A stretch of DNA of 60,000 bases from Owenia fusiformis (GCA_903813345.2 CAIIXF020000003.1:24817248-24877247); one strand, 5' to 3'; positions 37,954 through 52,182 are shown, counted from the stretch's first letter. Notes: a model not told the origin generated them from the letters alone. Program-made: numbers and translations.

Positions 37954-40900
37954 ATAACTCGTGTGCTAACAGTGCAACATCACCTACTGCTAATTTTGTA
38001 CATCAGGGGACACATATCAAAACTTCTGAACGAAAACAGAAAATATGTCAATAGTGATGATTTTCACAATGTATCATTTCAAAAAAGTAATTTTGGTGCT
38101 GTTAATTTCCATTATGTTTGATGATAACACCATTTGCAATCTGCAACCAACTCTCGGTATAATACCCTTTCCCGGATATATTTATAAGAACAGAGATGAA
38201 AGAGTCGACATATTTTCTTTTCCTATTTCTCGAGAATAACATTTCTATTTCCTTTCTTTGAGTGATGATGGCCCGCTTAGAATGTAACTGGCTTCCTGTC
38301 ATAATTCAAAGTTTGGTCGACATTCCCGAGACATTCCCGAGAGCTAACAAAAAATTGGTCATCTATTCTTTGACTCTTGTGTCTAAATTAATCTCTAGAC
38401 AATTATATATTTGTTGTTTTGTTCTTGCAACAAAGCAAGAGTTCAGAGTCAATTTGTTTTGATCAAATATTATGAATAAAAATATGAAAATATTTCCTGT
38501 TAATTGTGCACTCAATAAGATCAATTTTCATATTATCTTGCCTATTACTAAATTATCTCTTATTAATTAAGTTTTTCAATAAATATTACACAATTTAAAA
38601 CAAGTAAACAAATACATACTTTTTAGAGTCACATAGGTTAATTAAGTAATCATTATTTATTTCTCTTTCTTCTTTATTTCCCCTTTTAGAATTAATAGCC
38701 TGAACGACTTGTAAATTAATGTACGGGTGGAATTAGTAAACTTCCAACTAAAAGAATCTCATTGAACGTAGGGTCAACACACAAGCCAAGCATGATCCAG
38801 AAGAAATCAAACAAACGGAATAAAAACAATAAAATGACACATTATTTCCTAGCGTGGTTTAAAAAATAGCCTCATAAAGTAGGATAACATTATAATTTGT
38901 GGTAATAACTTCATTTTAATCATGTATACTCAGCGGCAATTGTTCACTTCTGTCATATCGCACTACGTAATAATAAGTACACAAGCAAAAAATTCCTAAA
39001 AAAATGCCTATAAATCTGACTTAACCACGATTGTATTTTTATAGATATAATTCCCCGTGTACTGTATTTGTTTAGTGGCCATTTCCATGACAAAAATCTT
39101 AATACATCAAGCTAACTTTCTCTCTGGTTTGATGTATTGGGTTTTAACGCTATAGAATAAGCTTGATGCCTTTATAATAAAGAATTATACCCTTTCTTAA
39201 GTATTATCATCCACAAGTGGATAGATATGCAGACCTTTAAAATTGTTTTAATTTAGTACTACGCCAACAGAATAACAAAACCATTAATTTTTAGGTCGTG
39301 TCTCACCTTGTAAATGAACTAGCAGGGTAGTCATGCCTCAAAGTGCAAAATGGAGAGGAAATGAATGATCGGGGAAGGAATAAAATCTACCCGTGTCAAG
39401 CGGGCACTCCAAATTGTACAAAAGTGCTAAAATATTGAGCGCTTCATTCAACTTTTGGCAAGAAATGACATGAAATTTGCATGAACCGGGTGAAGTTTTG
39501 AACACAGAAGTGTCTAATACATATCTCTCTGTCACAATCCAGTGGTACTAAATAGCAGAAGTCCTTTATTTTCAAACAAACAATAAGATTATTCACGACA
39601 GAGATCAGACTGTTTTATTCTTGATCAAAAAGACAAACAGACATAAATTACAGATTTTGGACAATAAAAAAAATATTTACATATAAAATACATTATATCA
39701 AACATAAATGTAAAATTGCAGCGATAGAATCTTCATTGATAAGTTTGGTAGAGAGATTGAATATTTTTTCATTTGGTCATTCTTTGTATTTTGAATAATG
39801 TTATAAATAGTACCTTAGTTGCATGTTGTAATGTTTATTGGGGTGATGTAATTCAGTTAGAGTAATATTATTCAACTTTGTCTGATGTTGCCCTTTGTGT
39901 TTTCTGATATGAATCAAAAGAGTAGGCCACAATGTGTCAAGTATACTGATATTTTGTTATTTAGGTTATACTTGTAACATGTGAAACTGATATAAAGTAG
40001 TTTTGTAGTTTGTAGTTGTTCACTGTAGTGACTGATATCTCATTTATATGACATGATTATTGAGTCAATAAAAAAAATTCTATGATAGAGAAGACGGTTA
40101 TACTTGTTTATGGAAAAGAGAGAACAAGGTGTAAAGCATTACGAATAAACATGATGTCGCAAAACAAGAGAATGAAAGCACTTATAGACCTTTATACAAT
40201 CATCACAACCTTGTTGTAAGGGTTCTCATTAAAATGAGGTATATGAAAGGAGAAAATCAGACGTGAAACATTCTGAAAAAATGGCATAAAACCAGAGAAT
40301 AAAAGCAAACAGACTTAAGTCATGTTACAAGTATAGAGTTCACACATTGTAAGGAGTTTCAAATCACCCCCAATGTGCACGAGAGAAAATTATGAATTCT
40401 AAAGGGGATCCAACAAATTATTGTCCACATTATTTTTGACATCCAATCTACTGGTGATACTTAAAAATTCATTGAAGCGGTGTATTGTACAATTTCACAC
40501 ATTTCAGAAAATTACCGTCATAAAAAGTGACGATTTTTTATCGCTTTGGGACTACATTATTGCTCAGGGAAATTGTTATAATCCATTAGGTGTGATGAAA
40601 AATTGCATTCATTTTTCCGACAAACAAAGGTGCCACAATTGTGGATATTTTTGGCATAAACAGACAATTTCAGTAATGAAGTCGCAAAATAGTCTCTTTT
40701 AAGCTTAAAGCTATTTTGTTAGATTTCATACCAGATCTAGGACAATGTCCTATACTAACAAGCATATTTGTCACCCGTAATTAAATCTGTTAGATCTGTT
40801 GTTACATCTTGCTTCAAGCCCTCTAAACCCCCCACACCTCCCCCAAACCAGGTGAAGTACATAGGGAGGGAGGGGGTTCAGAGGCTATGTAAATGACTAG

Positions 40901-42861
40901 CCCTTGTGATGGGGCCATTCTCTCTTAAACATTGGAAAATATATAGTTGAGGTGGGGGAGAGGGCAGGTAGAGTTAGATACTTGGTTCAAGACTTGATAT
41001 CACTATGCAACTTCCTGACATATTCAGATACGATAATTCATATATGATTACTGTTCAAATCAAATCAAAATATAAAGCCTTATTTCAGTGTCCATGAAAC
41101 AAAATGTTAAAATGCCAGTAAGATGGCGCCACCAGCCAAGCTAATTGCATGTACATATTAAAGCCTCTGATCTAACATAACATAACATGGCTAAAAATTA
41201 GAGAACAGTTTCTAATATTTACAGACAAAGAATTGTACTTCCACATGTAAATTGCATATAAATTATATGAAGTAACATTTATATGAAGTAACACTTATCA
41301 CTCAGTGCAAGGTTAATTAAAATATTGTCGAAGGAATTGAAAGATGAAATACCAAGAATGTTCTAAGGATTTTTATCATAAGAACTCATGAAATTCATCA
41401 TAAAATTATTAATCATAATCATGAAACCAATAGTTCTTTTCCTTTAACTTAAGACAAAGATGTGTATGTTATATGTCATAAATTGCTTGATATCGCTTGA
41501 GATAAATTGCTGTAAAATCACTCGGGGACAGGTTATTTAAAATCTTGTTAAGGTCAGAGGTTGGGTGCTTACAACGTTTTAAGGTCTGGGGTAACAGGTA
41601 GTTTAAGATCACTAGCAGATCAATCAATTTGCAATTATGATTTACATGACACTGATGTCAAATTACCCGTGGCAACAATTTACAGGTCTATTTACAGGTA
41701 TGAACTACAGAGTTTGAGCTTTTGTTGACTTGTGACAATATTGATTTAAAAGTGTTAAATTCAAATTTTTATTACAACATGAAAATAAATAATACTGTAT
41801 GAATAGTTGTGGGATTAATATAAATCTATATGAATAACAAAAGAGAAAACTATTTTTAAAATCATAACATAAATGTCTCAATTTTGAGTAAGCATTTTCC
41901 TTATCTTATCTCTAAATATATATCATTAAAATTCATATCTTTAGATCTATGTTTTCCCATAAGGCAGTCATTTTTCACTTGACCACTTATGACAGCCCAA
42001 TCTCTACTTGCTACAGGGTGAAACACTATCCGATTATTGTCTTGTATGGAGTATAGTAATTAACCACAATTTGCATGTAAAGAAAATCATATTCAATATA
42101 TTGAGGTTATATTGTTTCAAGGAATGAAATTCATCTCTTTTTTCATGAAAACAAAATCATTCTGATATAAGATCATTCTATATGGAAATGACTCAAAAAC
42201 AGGGAGGGGATGAGAATATTAACTTACCAAATTTTGTATGTCTTCCATCACTGTATTCTCAATCTCTTACTTGTCCCTTTGAGCTGGAAATAAAAAATGA
42301 AAAATATTATTCAGATTGCAGGCATATCATGCACCCCTCAGATCATCATAAAAAGGGCCTTATTTGGCCTGTTTGTCTTTTTCTTATAATTTGGGTCTCA
42401 AATATTTCTAGGAGTCTCAGACCCAACCACACGAGGGGTATATTTATACATTTCAAGAGGTGCATATAAGAAGAAATGGAAATAAATGGGAAAAGGGGCA
42501 AAAAAAGTTTTCAAAGTGTTATGCCCGATCTGCTTTGTGTCTTAAAAAGGTATCATCTTCAAATATAGATTTATCACAATTTATTTTAAAAAGGGAGTCC
42601 TTTGTTTCAAAATTAAGGCCAGTTTTTCAAAGATCCATTTAAAGGGCCAAAATTAAAAATGGTACTAAGGCCCATAACCCTATCTCCCACAGTTCACTAG
42701 TGTGCCCTCTATTGAATATAAGATAAACTTGCAAAGTAACACCTGAAAACAGCAACAAAAATTTCATATAGGCCTATCAATTTTTGGGTGTTCCAGAAAG
42801 TTATGATTAATTTCTGCTGTATATACAAACACTTTTATAAATGTCGATGATATCATACAAA
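37954..42861. other. No gene recognised
   Basis: About 4.9 kb, AT-rich. AAGATGGCGCC near 41121 is a YY1-like ATG context but its frame closes after a few codons. CCTCTAAACCCCC (40820-40832) and GGGGGTTCAGAGG (40872-40884) form a near-perfect inverted repeat. The largest frames (93-95 codons) have no recognisable product. Confidence 0.55.
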
Positions 42862-42990
42862 CAAGGCATTAATATGCAAATTATCACCACCTGCCATTTG
42901 TTACAGATGCAATTTGCTACAGACGCTGAACAACATCCACAAAAAAGTTTGAGACTATAACAATATGTCACCACTTGTGGTGATGACATA
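42862..42990 (+). repeat. Hairpin-ended dispersed repeat, copy 5
   Basis: CAAGGCATTAATATGCAAAT ... GACTATAACAATATGTCACC, then ACTTGTGGTGATGACATA. The hairpin ATGTCACCAC / GTGGTG(AT)GACAT has a 2-base bulge. Confidence 0.8.
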
Positions 42991-43102
42991 TTAAAACATA
43001 ATACCCCCTATTCTGTTTTCAAACAGAAAATGATTCAGTCTTACATCAAGCCTCCTGAAGCAAAGGTGTGTAGGGGGTGGGGGGAGGTTCACAGGGGTCT
43101 GT

Positions 43103-43150
43103 CTACAAAAAAGTTGCAGACTATAACAATATTTCACCACTTGTGACAAT
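43103..43150 (+). repeat. Hairpin-ended dispersed repeat, 3' fragment
   Basis: CTACAAAAAAGTTGCAGACT, ATAACAATATTTCACCACTT and GTGACAAT repeat only the 3' half of the element, about 110 bp after copy 5. Confidence 0.65.
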
Positions 43151-43874
43151 AATAATAATGCCAGCATTTAATAATGATAGCATTTAATAACTCCCACCCT
43201 ACCAATTCTCAGAAAGTACTTTCAATACATATGCTCAAATTAAATATCTCATTACAAAACTCGAAAAAGCTAGTCCCTTTTTTCAGAAATCCATTAGATA
43301 TTCTAGAGGTCCTATTAATCAGTATGGGTTAAGCTGAGGACAATCCGAGCAGAATTTCTGCGAAAAATTATATGTGAATTCTGATTACGGATTTACTGGG
43401 ATTACATCTAGTTTGGCTTATTAATTTGGTAGCGTCTTGATGGGCCATATATATGCATGGGGTGCCGCGGATAACTGGTTATATTATAGGGTGGATTAAA
43501 ATCGGGATGACTTTCTGAAATATTCGCCCATTAGTCGACCAAGGTTGAATGGGTTTCATTAAATCATCAAGTTTTATTAGATGGCTGCTGTAAATTATCA
43601 ACGAAATATGCTTGTCTTTTGCAAGATCTTTGTATGGTGATTTTACAAAACTGACTAATCATTATAATCGTGCTAAATCACCACACATTAGTTTCTGGGC
43701 AGAATATTTTCTGAGCTTGTAAATATAGATAGGCAAAAATGAATATTTCTTTTAATTAAACCATTGCTATGGTTCATCGGGGCTGAGACTAATAGGAGCA
43801 ATGATTATCATTTTTGGGGCAGGTAAAATATTTTCTAAATTCATAAACCCAGATAAATAAATTTTTTATAGATA
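43151..43874. other. No gene recognised
   Basis: Mixed-composition sequence. 43350-43560 is non-repetitive with several CpG-containing words. No exon can be supported. Confidence 0.5.
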
Positions 43875-43963
43875 CAGTGAAACCTGTAAAGTGGAACACC
43901 TCTGTTACTCAAACACTATTTATTAGAGGTAACAAAAGTGTTCCACTAAGACAGGGTTTCCTG
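43875..43963. mobile_element. Pogo-like miniature foldback element (89 bp) with TA duplication
   Basis: Left end CAGTGAAACCTGTAAAGTGG and right end CCACTAAGACAGGGTTTCCTG (inverted match) are flanked by TA on both sides. GTGGAACAC / GTGTTCCAC and AGAGGTAACA / TGTTACTC pair inward, so nearly the whole unit folds back. Such ends with a TA target fit Tc1/mariner-pogo type elements. Confidence 0.75.
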
Positions 43964-44228
43964 TAATAAAAACACATTATAATGATTCATCAAGATTGCT
44001 TGATATAAGAATCAAATCTTTATTTATATGGTTTGGAGAGAATCAGAATAGTATATCAAATCATGAACATAAGTTTTCATATAAAGGTTTGTTAAATGTG
44101 TTTTTTCCAAAATAACACCCATGGTCATTTGTAGAAGAGAAAACACACCAAAAATAGAGCCTTTCATTTAGATGCCCATGGGCCTCATAATGAAAGAAAC
44201 AATAAACTAAAATTCAATAATTAAATTA

Positions 44229-44398
44229 CAGTAGAACCTCACTAATTTGAACACTACAGGGACCAGCCAAAAGTGTTCAAATTAGCAGGTGTTCACATTT
44301 AATTCCAAGGTTTCCTAATAAGTGAATAAATGAAAGAAAAGTGTTCACATTGAGAGGTGTTTGCATTAAAGAGGTGTCCAGATATACAGGTTTTACTC
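44229..44398. mobile_element. Pogo-like miniature element (170 bp)
   Basis: Starts TA|CAGTAGAACCTCACTAATTTG and ends GGTGTCCAGATATACAGG TTTTACTC, the inverted counterpart with a decayed last base and flank (TT in place of TA). Inner AAGTGTTCAAATTAGCAGG pairs with the left arm. No coding capacity. Confidence 0.7.
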
Positions 44399-46753
44399 TT
44401 CAACATTTCTACAAAACAGGCCCTCGTATACTATGGTTTTAATTTCATTGAGATTAGACATTCTATTAATCTTTGCACACATTAAGCATAATTCTGGTGA
44501 CAAATACCAATTTTTAATCATTAAATACAAGTCATCAAATATTACTCTCATTAGTGACTCTTTGTCTTTGGAATCTTCCATTCAGTAAACAGATGAATAA
44601 ATTCAATATCTTTGCCCTAATGTTGAGCGCTAATCAACAAAATGCAATTTGTGAAAAAGGAAAACAATTAAGTTTGTCATTATATTCATTCTCAGTTTAT
44701 TATGTCATACAGAAGGTTTAAAAAAAGTCCCCATTTTCTATGTTATTATAATGATCTTAATATACATTTTAAGCACTGAAGGATGAGTATGTTGATTTCA
44801 TTCTTGGATAATTAATAATCCTGACAAAATCATATTTTCAAAAAAGCATGGATCCATATCATGAAATTCCTTGCTTTTCCTTAACTCCTCCTTGAGGAGA
44901 CAATGGGGCATATGTTGCCATGGCTACTTTAATGTGGCTACTGACATAATACTTCCTTATATACATCAAAATCATCTCTGTATCTAATAGTGGACCAGTA
45001 GGATCATAATTACTTCAAAAGACAGCTAAAAGAGTACATCCATATTTCTTTGTTTCAGAGAATGTGTTTATATCCTTAACATGCTGACTACTAGAAGTGA
45101 TATATATAAATTAATGTCCTGGGACTTGACACGTATTACCCTCAGATTATATCCTAATATGGAGGTTGTGACACCGGGTAATACTTTAATAATGGTAACT
45201 AATCATATTTAACGCTAAGTGTGCTCCCGAGAGTCTGTTAATCATAGGACCCGATTAAAGTCGGAAAAAATATTTTAGCGTCGGGGGAGATTAATGTAAT
45301 TTATCGAAATTATTCCCTAGAATATTTATTATTATGACTACTTCTGCAATTTGAAACGTCTGCGTCTTGGAAAGGATGTATAATTTAGCAAAAGTGTATA
45401 TGACGTCTGCTTGATCCCCAAAGGATTATGGGAAGTGGAGATCCTAATTGAATATAATTTTGAATAAAGTCTATAGAGATCAAAGAAAATTGTGTAAAAA
45501 TCAATTGTAAAATGAATGAGCTCTGCTCGCAAATTTCCTAATATGGATACTCGTGGCCAGTTAATTGAAAAGTAACCACATCTTAAAATCCAACAAAACA
45601 TGAGGTTCTTGACAGAAGTTTCTATAATAATTCCCCCAAGTGTGCGAGTTAACCAAGCGTTGATTGGACCATGAAGCCTATCTATGGCATAGATGTATCC
45701 CGGGAGAATATCACGTTCCCCCTGTGTCGCCTAACTCATTACAAAACTGTCATGGAAATTCATCATTAACTTTCTATACTGATCAATGTCTTAGAAAAAT
45801 TGGCAGTTTTCAATTTGATAACTGTGTATTTTCTCAAGTAATCTCTTTTCGGTCCCAAGTCACTAATGGAGTATCATATAAAGTATCTTTTTCCGTAATT
45901 ATTCGCTTAACAGATTTTTTCTCCTCCCCTCGATACGATGCGTGGAATCTATAAAGCAGCCTTCAAAGATGATTTATAGCGAAACACGATGGTAAATTAC
46001 TGGGATATCATTCGAATATGATCCCGTGGGGCACTTGTCGTTATTTACTGCAATCAGGTTTTATCCTGACACAATAACATCTTTTTGTCATCAACAAAAT
46101 TACTTTTTTCGTCTCGTAAATTATTTAACCTAATTAGAAATCCGTTACATAAATAGATATGTAATATTCAAAACTCGTGTTGAAAAGCTTATGAGTTATA
46201 GACATGAAAAGTGTCGGACATTGAAAAATGACTATGTACTGCTATCGAGCTAGGGAATCAATAGTACAATTGGGGTTAATTTCAGAGCTAATAGAGTCAA
46301 GCACATGGGTTAAGAAGGTCAGCCTTTTACAGTAAATCATAAAACAGATTAGAGAAAATCATATTTGAGTAATAACTCATAATCGACAAGATAACTTATA
46401 TTAATAAAGAACCCTTGCAAGAGGATTAGAGTCGTGATGAGTACGTTCAATTTGTCTCTTTTTTAGCAGCCTTTGCACCCAATTCTAGTGAAATTATGAG
46501 TTTGACACAGCTTGACATGGGGGCTACGAGATAAAAACCTTCATTTTAAATATTATTTAAAACATGTCATTATTTAATTCATTTATCATAAATTTTCCAA
46601 AATATAATCAAAAACATACTTTAATTCTTTTTACTTCCTGAAGTATCTAATAATGTATCAATGTTCTTTCGGCTGCATTTTTCAAATTTTGTTTTGCAGA
46701 AAATAGTTTCATCAAAATTGTCTTCTTCTGTCAGTGATGTTAAAGTTTTATTA
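44399..46753. other. No gene recognised; compositionally complex tract at 45110-46070
   Basis: 45110-46070 is less AT-skewed and free of simple repeats. It carries a 96-codon plus frame and an 87-codon minus frame with no recognisable domain. It could hold conserved regulatory DNA. The rest is AT-rich. Confidence 0.5.
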
Positions 46754-46755
46754 TA

Positions 46756-46936
46756 CAGTAAAACCTGTATACATTGAACACCTATGGAGCCACAAAAAAT
46801 TTTCACTATAGATAGGTGTTCACTATATAGAGAAGGGGATTTTATACAGGAGTCAATGTAAAATGTGACTTAAAGTGGTGTTCACTAAACACAGGTGTTC
46901 ACTCAAGAGAGGTGCTCACTAAGACAGGTTTTACTG
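46756..46936. mobile_element. Pogo-like miniature element (181 bp), intact TIRs and TA duplication
   Basis: The 13-bp ends CAGTAAAACCTGT / ACAGGTTTTACTG are flanked by TA at 46754-46755 and 46937-46938. GAACACCT and AGGTGCTCACT continue the pairing. This is the best-preserved of the family in the window. Confidence 0.82.
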
Positions 46937-46938
46937 TA

Positions 46939-49900
46939 CTGAATTAAATAGTACCCCTTGCTACAAATTAAAAATGAATAAAACAATAGTACCTCTTGCT
47001 ACAAATTAAAACAATAGTGCCCCTAGTTACAAAAAATTAGTACCATTTGCTACAAATCGAAGTCGAAACCTTTCATAAAGCACAAACCTATAAAATGAGT
47101 GATTCCTATTACCATATGAATACAAGAAGAAAGTAGAAATGTTTTGACGTCACTAAATTGATTTTGTCCTGCCAGTGATGTAATTATTTTGACTATCCTT
47201 CTCCATATTTTGGCTCATCTGATCATGCCCGGAGTCAAGTTAGTTTTGATTGGCTTAACCCCATAGAATACCAAAGTAGGTTTAATACAATTCCATCGAT
47301 AATTTTGATCAGTAAAATGTCAGTATATGCTACTTGTAATTCTGATATTTTCATTTCGGCCAAGTAACTGACTTAAATAAGATCCCTGGATTAAAGACAA
47401 CCTCAAATAAGCACCTCCGCAAATCGGTATGAAAATTTGACCAGATATTATCTAAGTTTCGAGCTGAAAAGTAACGAGTGCCGTAATATAGGCTGACGCT
47501 CAGATATGAGTTGAATTTAGAAACTAGTAAATGGGCATCTTTTAGCGAAACTGAATTGAGATGATTAGTATAATGCATTTAAATTTGATTGGCTGCAATG
47601 CTCTCGTAATCCAGTAGAATGTATGAGTTAATATTGTTTGATAAAAGTATCACGCCACTGGACGGAAAATACCATCGCCAAGTCTCGATTACATGCATAA
47701 AGTCCATCTACTTCATTTAGTGGAAGGATACCATCAAAGATGTGAGCTTTTTTAGATGTTTAATCACATCAATCAGAGTTATGTATGTATGTATGAGCTA
47801 AAAGAGGAGCTCTTCAAAAAAGAGGAGCTCTTCAAATCAACTGGTCATTGAATCAAACTTCCAAGTAAAATGGCTGTTCGTGACAGAAAACAGTGGTATC
47901 AAAATCCCAATTGACAATTAAATGAATCTAATATAGGGATTTCAAAATTGAACACTTCACTTTACTTCACTTCTACTTCACAGGTTTCACTGTACATGTA
48001 TATATGATAATATAGAATAAAAATGTTTATAAGATATTTCAATAAATTTTGTTTTGGTTAAATCCCATCGCTACAAAAAGCTCTCGACAATTGCAAGTAA
48101 TACATGTTTAAATACGATACTGCAGTCAAGAAACCATGCCAAAATTCCTCTATAATTTCTCTTAAAAACGTGGATGAACTTCTCATATTTCCAGCAATTT
48201 TCTACAATTTGGAATCTTGCATTTATCCTTTATGACTGTTAATTCAATTTCTTGCGAATTTCACCATATTCCTCATAATTTTGAATAAAAATGACCAAAA
48301 TGACTTTTATTTATTGATAAGGGATATTTTGATATGATCAGTATGGGTCACTTTCAGTTTCTTTGATGTCCCTAGCGGAGCCACTTCACCATAATGCGGG
48401 TTAAATTATTGCAAATCCAATAAAGCGTATATATACTTTCCCCCTTAGAACTATAACGAAGTTTGTCAAATTTACATTTTTATATAAATTTTATCGTAAT
48501 TGTATTTGTGAAGCTATTACTGAATAAATAATGAAATAATGTTATTATGAATAATATTGAGGCAGATGATACGCTAATACACTTCAAGATGGTCTGAATA
48601 AATTGCTTCTATTGGAAAAGACAGGGGTATTTCTATCACTGTAACACTGCCCCCACTTATGGAATAAAGTTCAGCCTTGAACGAGGACTTTGAAATTATT
48701 AGGTTAAATAAACTCATGCAATAGATTTGATAGGAACTTATTCTCTAAATCCTATCACCATGAATATCATATATGACAATTAAGTATATAAACACCATTA
48801 GCATTGAGTTTAAACCATCAAGTATAAATATCAGATAAAAAGTCACAACTGTTAAAATAGGTCTTATATTTAAAAAATCCCAATCTATTTAAAATTTGTT
48901 AAGATATAGAATCTGAAATATATATAATCAAACAATAATTTTTTTTTGATATTTTGGATGTTTTGTGCTATACTGAGGATAAAGCTCTCAGATCGCCAAA
49001 AGTGATTTTCTGACAATATGTCTATGAGAAACCCATGGCAACTGTCAGATTGTCAACCAATTAAAAAACATATCTCTCTTAAGCCCTTATGTTCCTTGAT
49101 TTAATACACATATCACCTATAATGCTCAATTTGATCAAATTTGAAGTGACGGTTAAATGATAGACCGTATTTTTGGGATTTTCCATGTCATGCTGGATCA
49201 TTTACGCTCCTAGGGTGTCAATAATGATAAAATATCGAAGACACTAATGTTCTTTCTGAGAATATAGGATTATGGAAAAGTCATTTTCGTAAATTACTAG
49301 ACTGTCTTCGCATAATTTTCGAGGGGATTTACTAGCAGATTTATAGAAGTATTGAATCTCTCCTTGATATGGGAATTGTGCTCTTCTAACCTCACATACA
49401 AAAGATTTGTTAGACTTTTTTAATGAATATCAGACTTGCTTAGGGTACAATAGATAAAAATACAAAAATTCATAAAGTTTCAAGTTATATAAAGTATTAG
49501 ATAAAGTTTGCTAAACTTAATGCATATACTATTTTTGATATCTAAAAATTGTTTAAGTTGTATGAAATTTTATGTTATAATTGAAAACAACAACACAAAA
49601 AGATCTGGATCATATAGGAAACATCCTTCTTCCAGAACTATTGGTATAAATGGTATAAAAACATAAAAACACAATTGCAAACAATATAAAAAAACTAAAG
49701 CAGATGTCATAGAATACAGAATTTTACAAAGGTTCTATATAATTGATTGGAATTATCCAAAAATTGCAAGGTAAACTAATCAAGCCGAATATTTCACATT
49801 TCCCACGTATCGCAAATTAGTTATTAGAAAATAAAATTATGATTTGATTATTGTAATAATATGACAGTTGGTGAAAACCACAGTCATGACCACATGAAAC

Positions 49901-50768
49901 AGGCATGATCCAAATCATCGTAAAACAGACATCTTTTACCAAATATGCTTTATCACTTCATTTCTATAATGTTATACCACAATAGAAAATAAATCAGATC
50001 AGCCATTTTCTTTCAACAACTTAAATTCAAACTGAAATACACTGTAGCGTATCTATGTAACTGTTTCTGTCAAACAATGTATCCATATTAAATGTATGGC
50101 TTGCCAATCACGCCAAATAAAACAGAAGAAAAATAACTTGTTATTTGTCTCAAACTTAAACATTTGAACCAATCAAGCGATAAAATCTGTTCATCTGAAA
50201 AAACGCAAGGAGCAACATCTGAAGAAACATAATAACCAAAAAAAACAACAATCGAATCTATTTATCTTTTAATACACACTGGACCTTCAACATTTGAAGC
50301 AAATGTTCTATTGTGCTACGTGATTACGCAATAGAACATTCTAGAAAAAGTTAATTCAGGGTATATAAAAATCAATCTAATGCTGTGTCCTGTCAACTTT
50401 CTTCCAATCAAGATCATATGTGTTTGTCCAGGAAAATTAAAAAGCAGAGATAACTAAGAAAGATGGACATGCCTGCGAAATATGATGAGAAAATGAGTTG
50501 AACAGGTAAGATAATGGGCTTTATAGCTAAAGATGTAAAGATTTTCTCTAATCTTATAGCAAAATTCATCAATGTAGCTGTTCTTAAGCTGTAAAGACAA
50601 CATAAGTATAATTAGTATAGAGTCTTAGACCATATTGTCATCCATATTTGAGTCATTAATATTTTGTTTCAAAATAGGAATAACGGATCTATGCAAGAAG
50701 TAGATGACTTGGAAACAAATGTATACTGTATTTCAATTCATTCTTAAATATAATCAGTTACACAACTA
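46939..50768. other. No gene recognised
   Basis: AT-rich. Small details are a duplicated 18-bp word (aagaggagctcttcaaa) at 47803-47838 and a 12-bp-stem hairpin at 50302-50340. Confidence 0.55.
47951..47992 (+). mobile_element. Pogo-like element, right-end fragment
   Basis: Ends TTCACAGGTTTCACTG followed by TA, the same right terminus as at 46936. The left end is not recognisable. Confidence 0.5.
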
Positions 50769-50835
50769 CAGTAAAACTTGTAATAGTGAACACCTTTCTC
50801 TAGTGAACACCTGTCTCCAATGGACACCCTTTCTC
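50769..50835 (+). mobile_element. Pogo-like element, left-end fragment
   Basis: TA|CAGTAAAACTTGTAATAGTG is followed by three GAACACCT / GGACACCC-type motifs. No right terminus was seen. Confidence 0.55.
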
Positions 50836-52182
50836 TTCACATACTCTACTGACTTTTTTTGAGCTTGCTCACTCATCAAATCTCAGATTTTTCAGCATTT
50901 GATTCCCTGAAGGAGATGAGAATATTTTAGCAACTGATCAACCAAATATGGTTAGAATGGGCTTGAAAATAGTATCAAAAGATGCGGAATTTGACAATGC
51001 ATGTCTGTGCCTTTCAATGGAGATAACAAATATAAAAGAAAATAAAGCAAAAAGTAGCAAATATATTGATTGGCCCTTGTACATCCTGTTATCAAATATT
51101 TCTAATTTAATAAAAAAGACTCTTAACCTGGAATTTATTTGTTAATTTTTTCAAAATATTCATCAAGATGGTCGTTGAAAGTGAGAGTACTGTAATTAAC
51201 AACTACAATGCTGAGTTTAATATCTCATCAGTAGCCACCAGAAATTATAATCTTCACCACTAAGATCAAAACAAACAGAATTTGAATTTAATGTTTATTA
51301 ATTATTTCAATGATAAATGACTTTACACACAAGTAAATTAATTATCAAGCTTGGGTTAGCATTATTGTTTAACTCCTGAATCCTTCAACAAACAAAGACG
51401 TATTGTTCATCACTCTTATTTTAGATCCAAATTTGATTTTGGATTTCTGTTAAAACACGGTTATAAATGACAACATTTTGCAGATGCAAGCAATGAATAT
51501 GAAATAATATATTCAAGAAAAGGGACATGAATTGTGAACATGGATATCATATGTTGATCATTATGAAAAATATACAATATTTTCAAGGGTGTATACATTT
51601 AGAAGATTTATAGCTTCTTTCTATAATCAAATCTGTCATTTTCATCTTCAAAGATTTCTTTGTTACATTTTACAAATCTTCCTTCAATGCGGCCAGAATG
51701 TAATCAACGATATTATACTGAAAGTAGATGCTACGCATATTTGGGTTCATGATGCCATGAAAATAAAGTACGAATGAACACAAATTCATAAATATAATGA
51801 TTTTATGTGTAATGGTAACAGTAATTGTTTTCAAACAGGTACATTTCAGATATACCGGTAGTCAATTTCATCGCACAATGGAATATTTTGATGATTTTGG
51901 TCAGTTGAAGGAGCTTTCAAAACACAAGGTGACTCTTACTTCAATGGGTTTTACTTTGTTAAGATTAAAAAATAAAATGATGAGATTTAACTTTGGTATT
52001 CCATGTTTGCCATATTGCGCCCAAAGCGACCCTTGTCACTTTAATTTTGGCACAATTTGCATGATGACATCACATGGTACGTGCCAAGTGGTAAATGTAG
52101 CTGCATTTATAGTCTAAGTAGCCTATGGAAATTAGGTTGTTCTGTGGAAGTTTTTAGTGGTTCTTATCTCATCCTAGTAAAT
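50836..52182. other. No gene recognised
   Basis: AT-rich. The frames at 50948-51145 and 51797-52117 have no recognisable product, and the second runs toward the 38-bp minisatellite. Confidence 0.55.
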
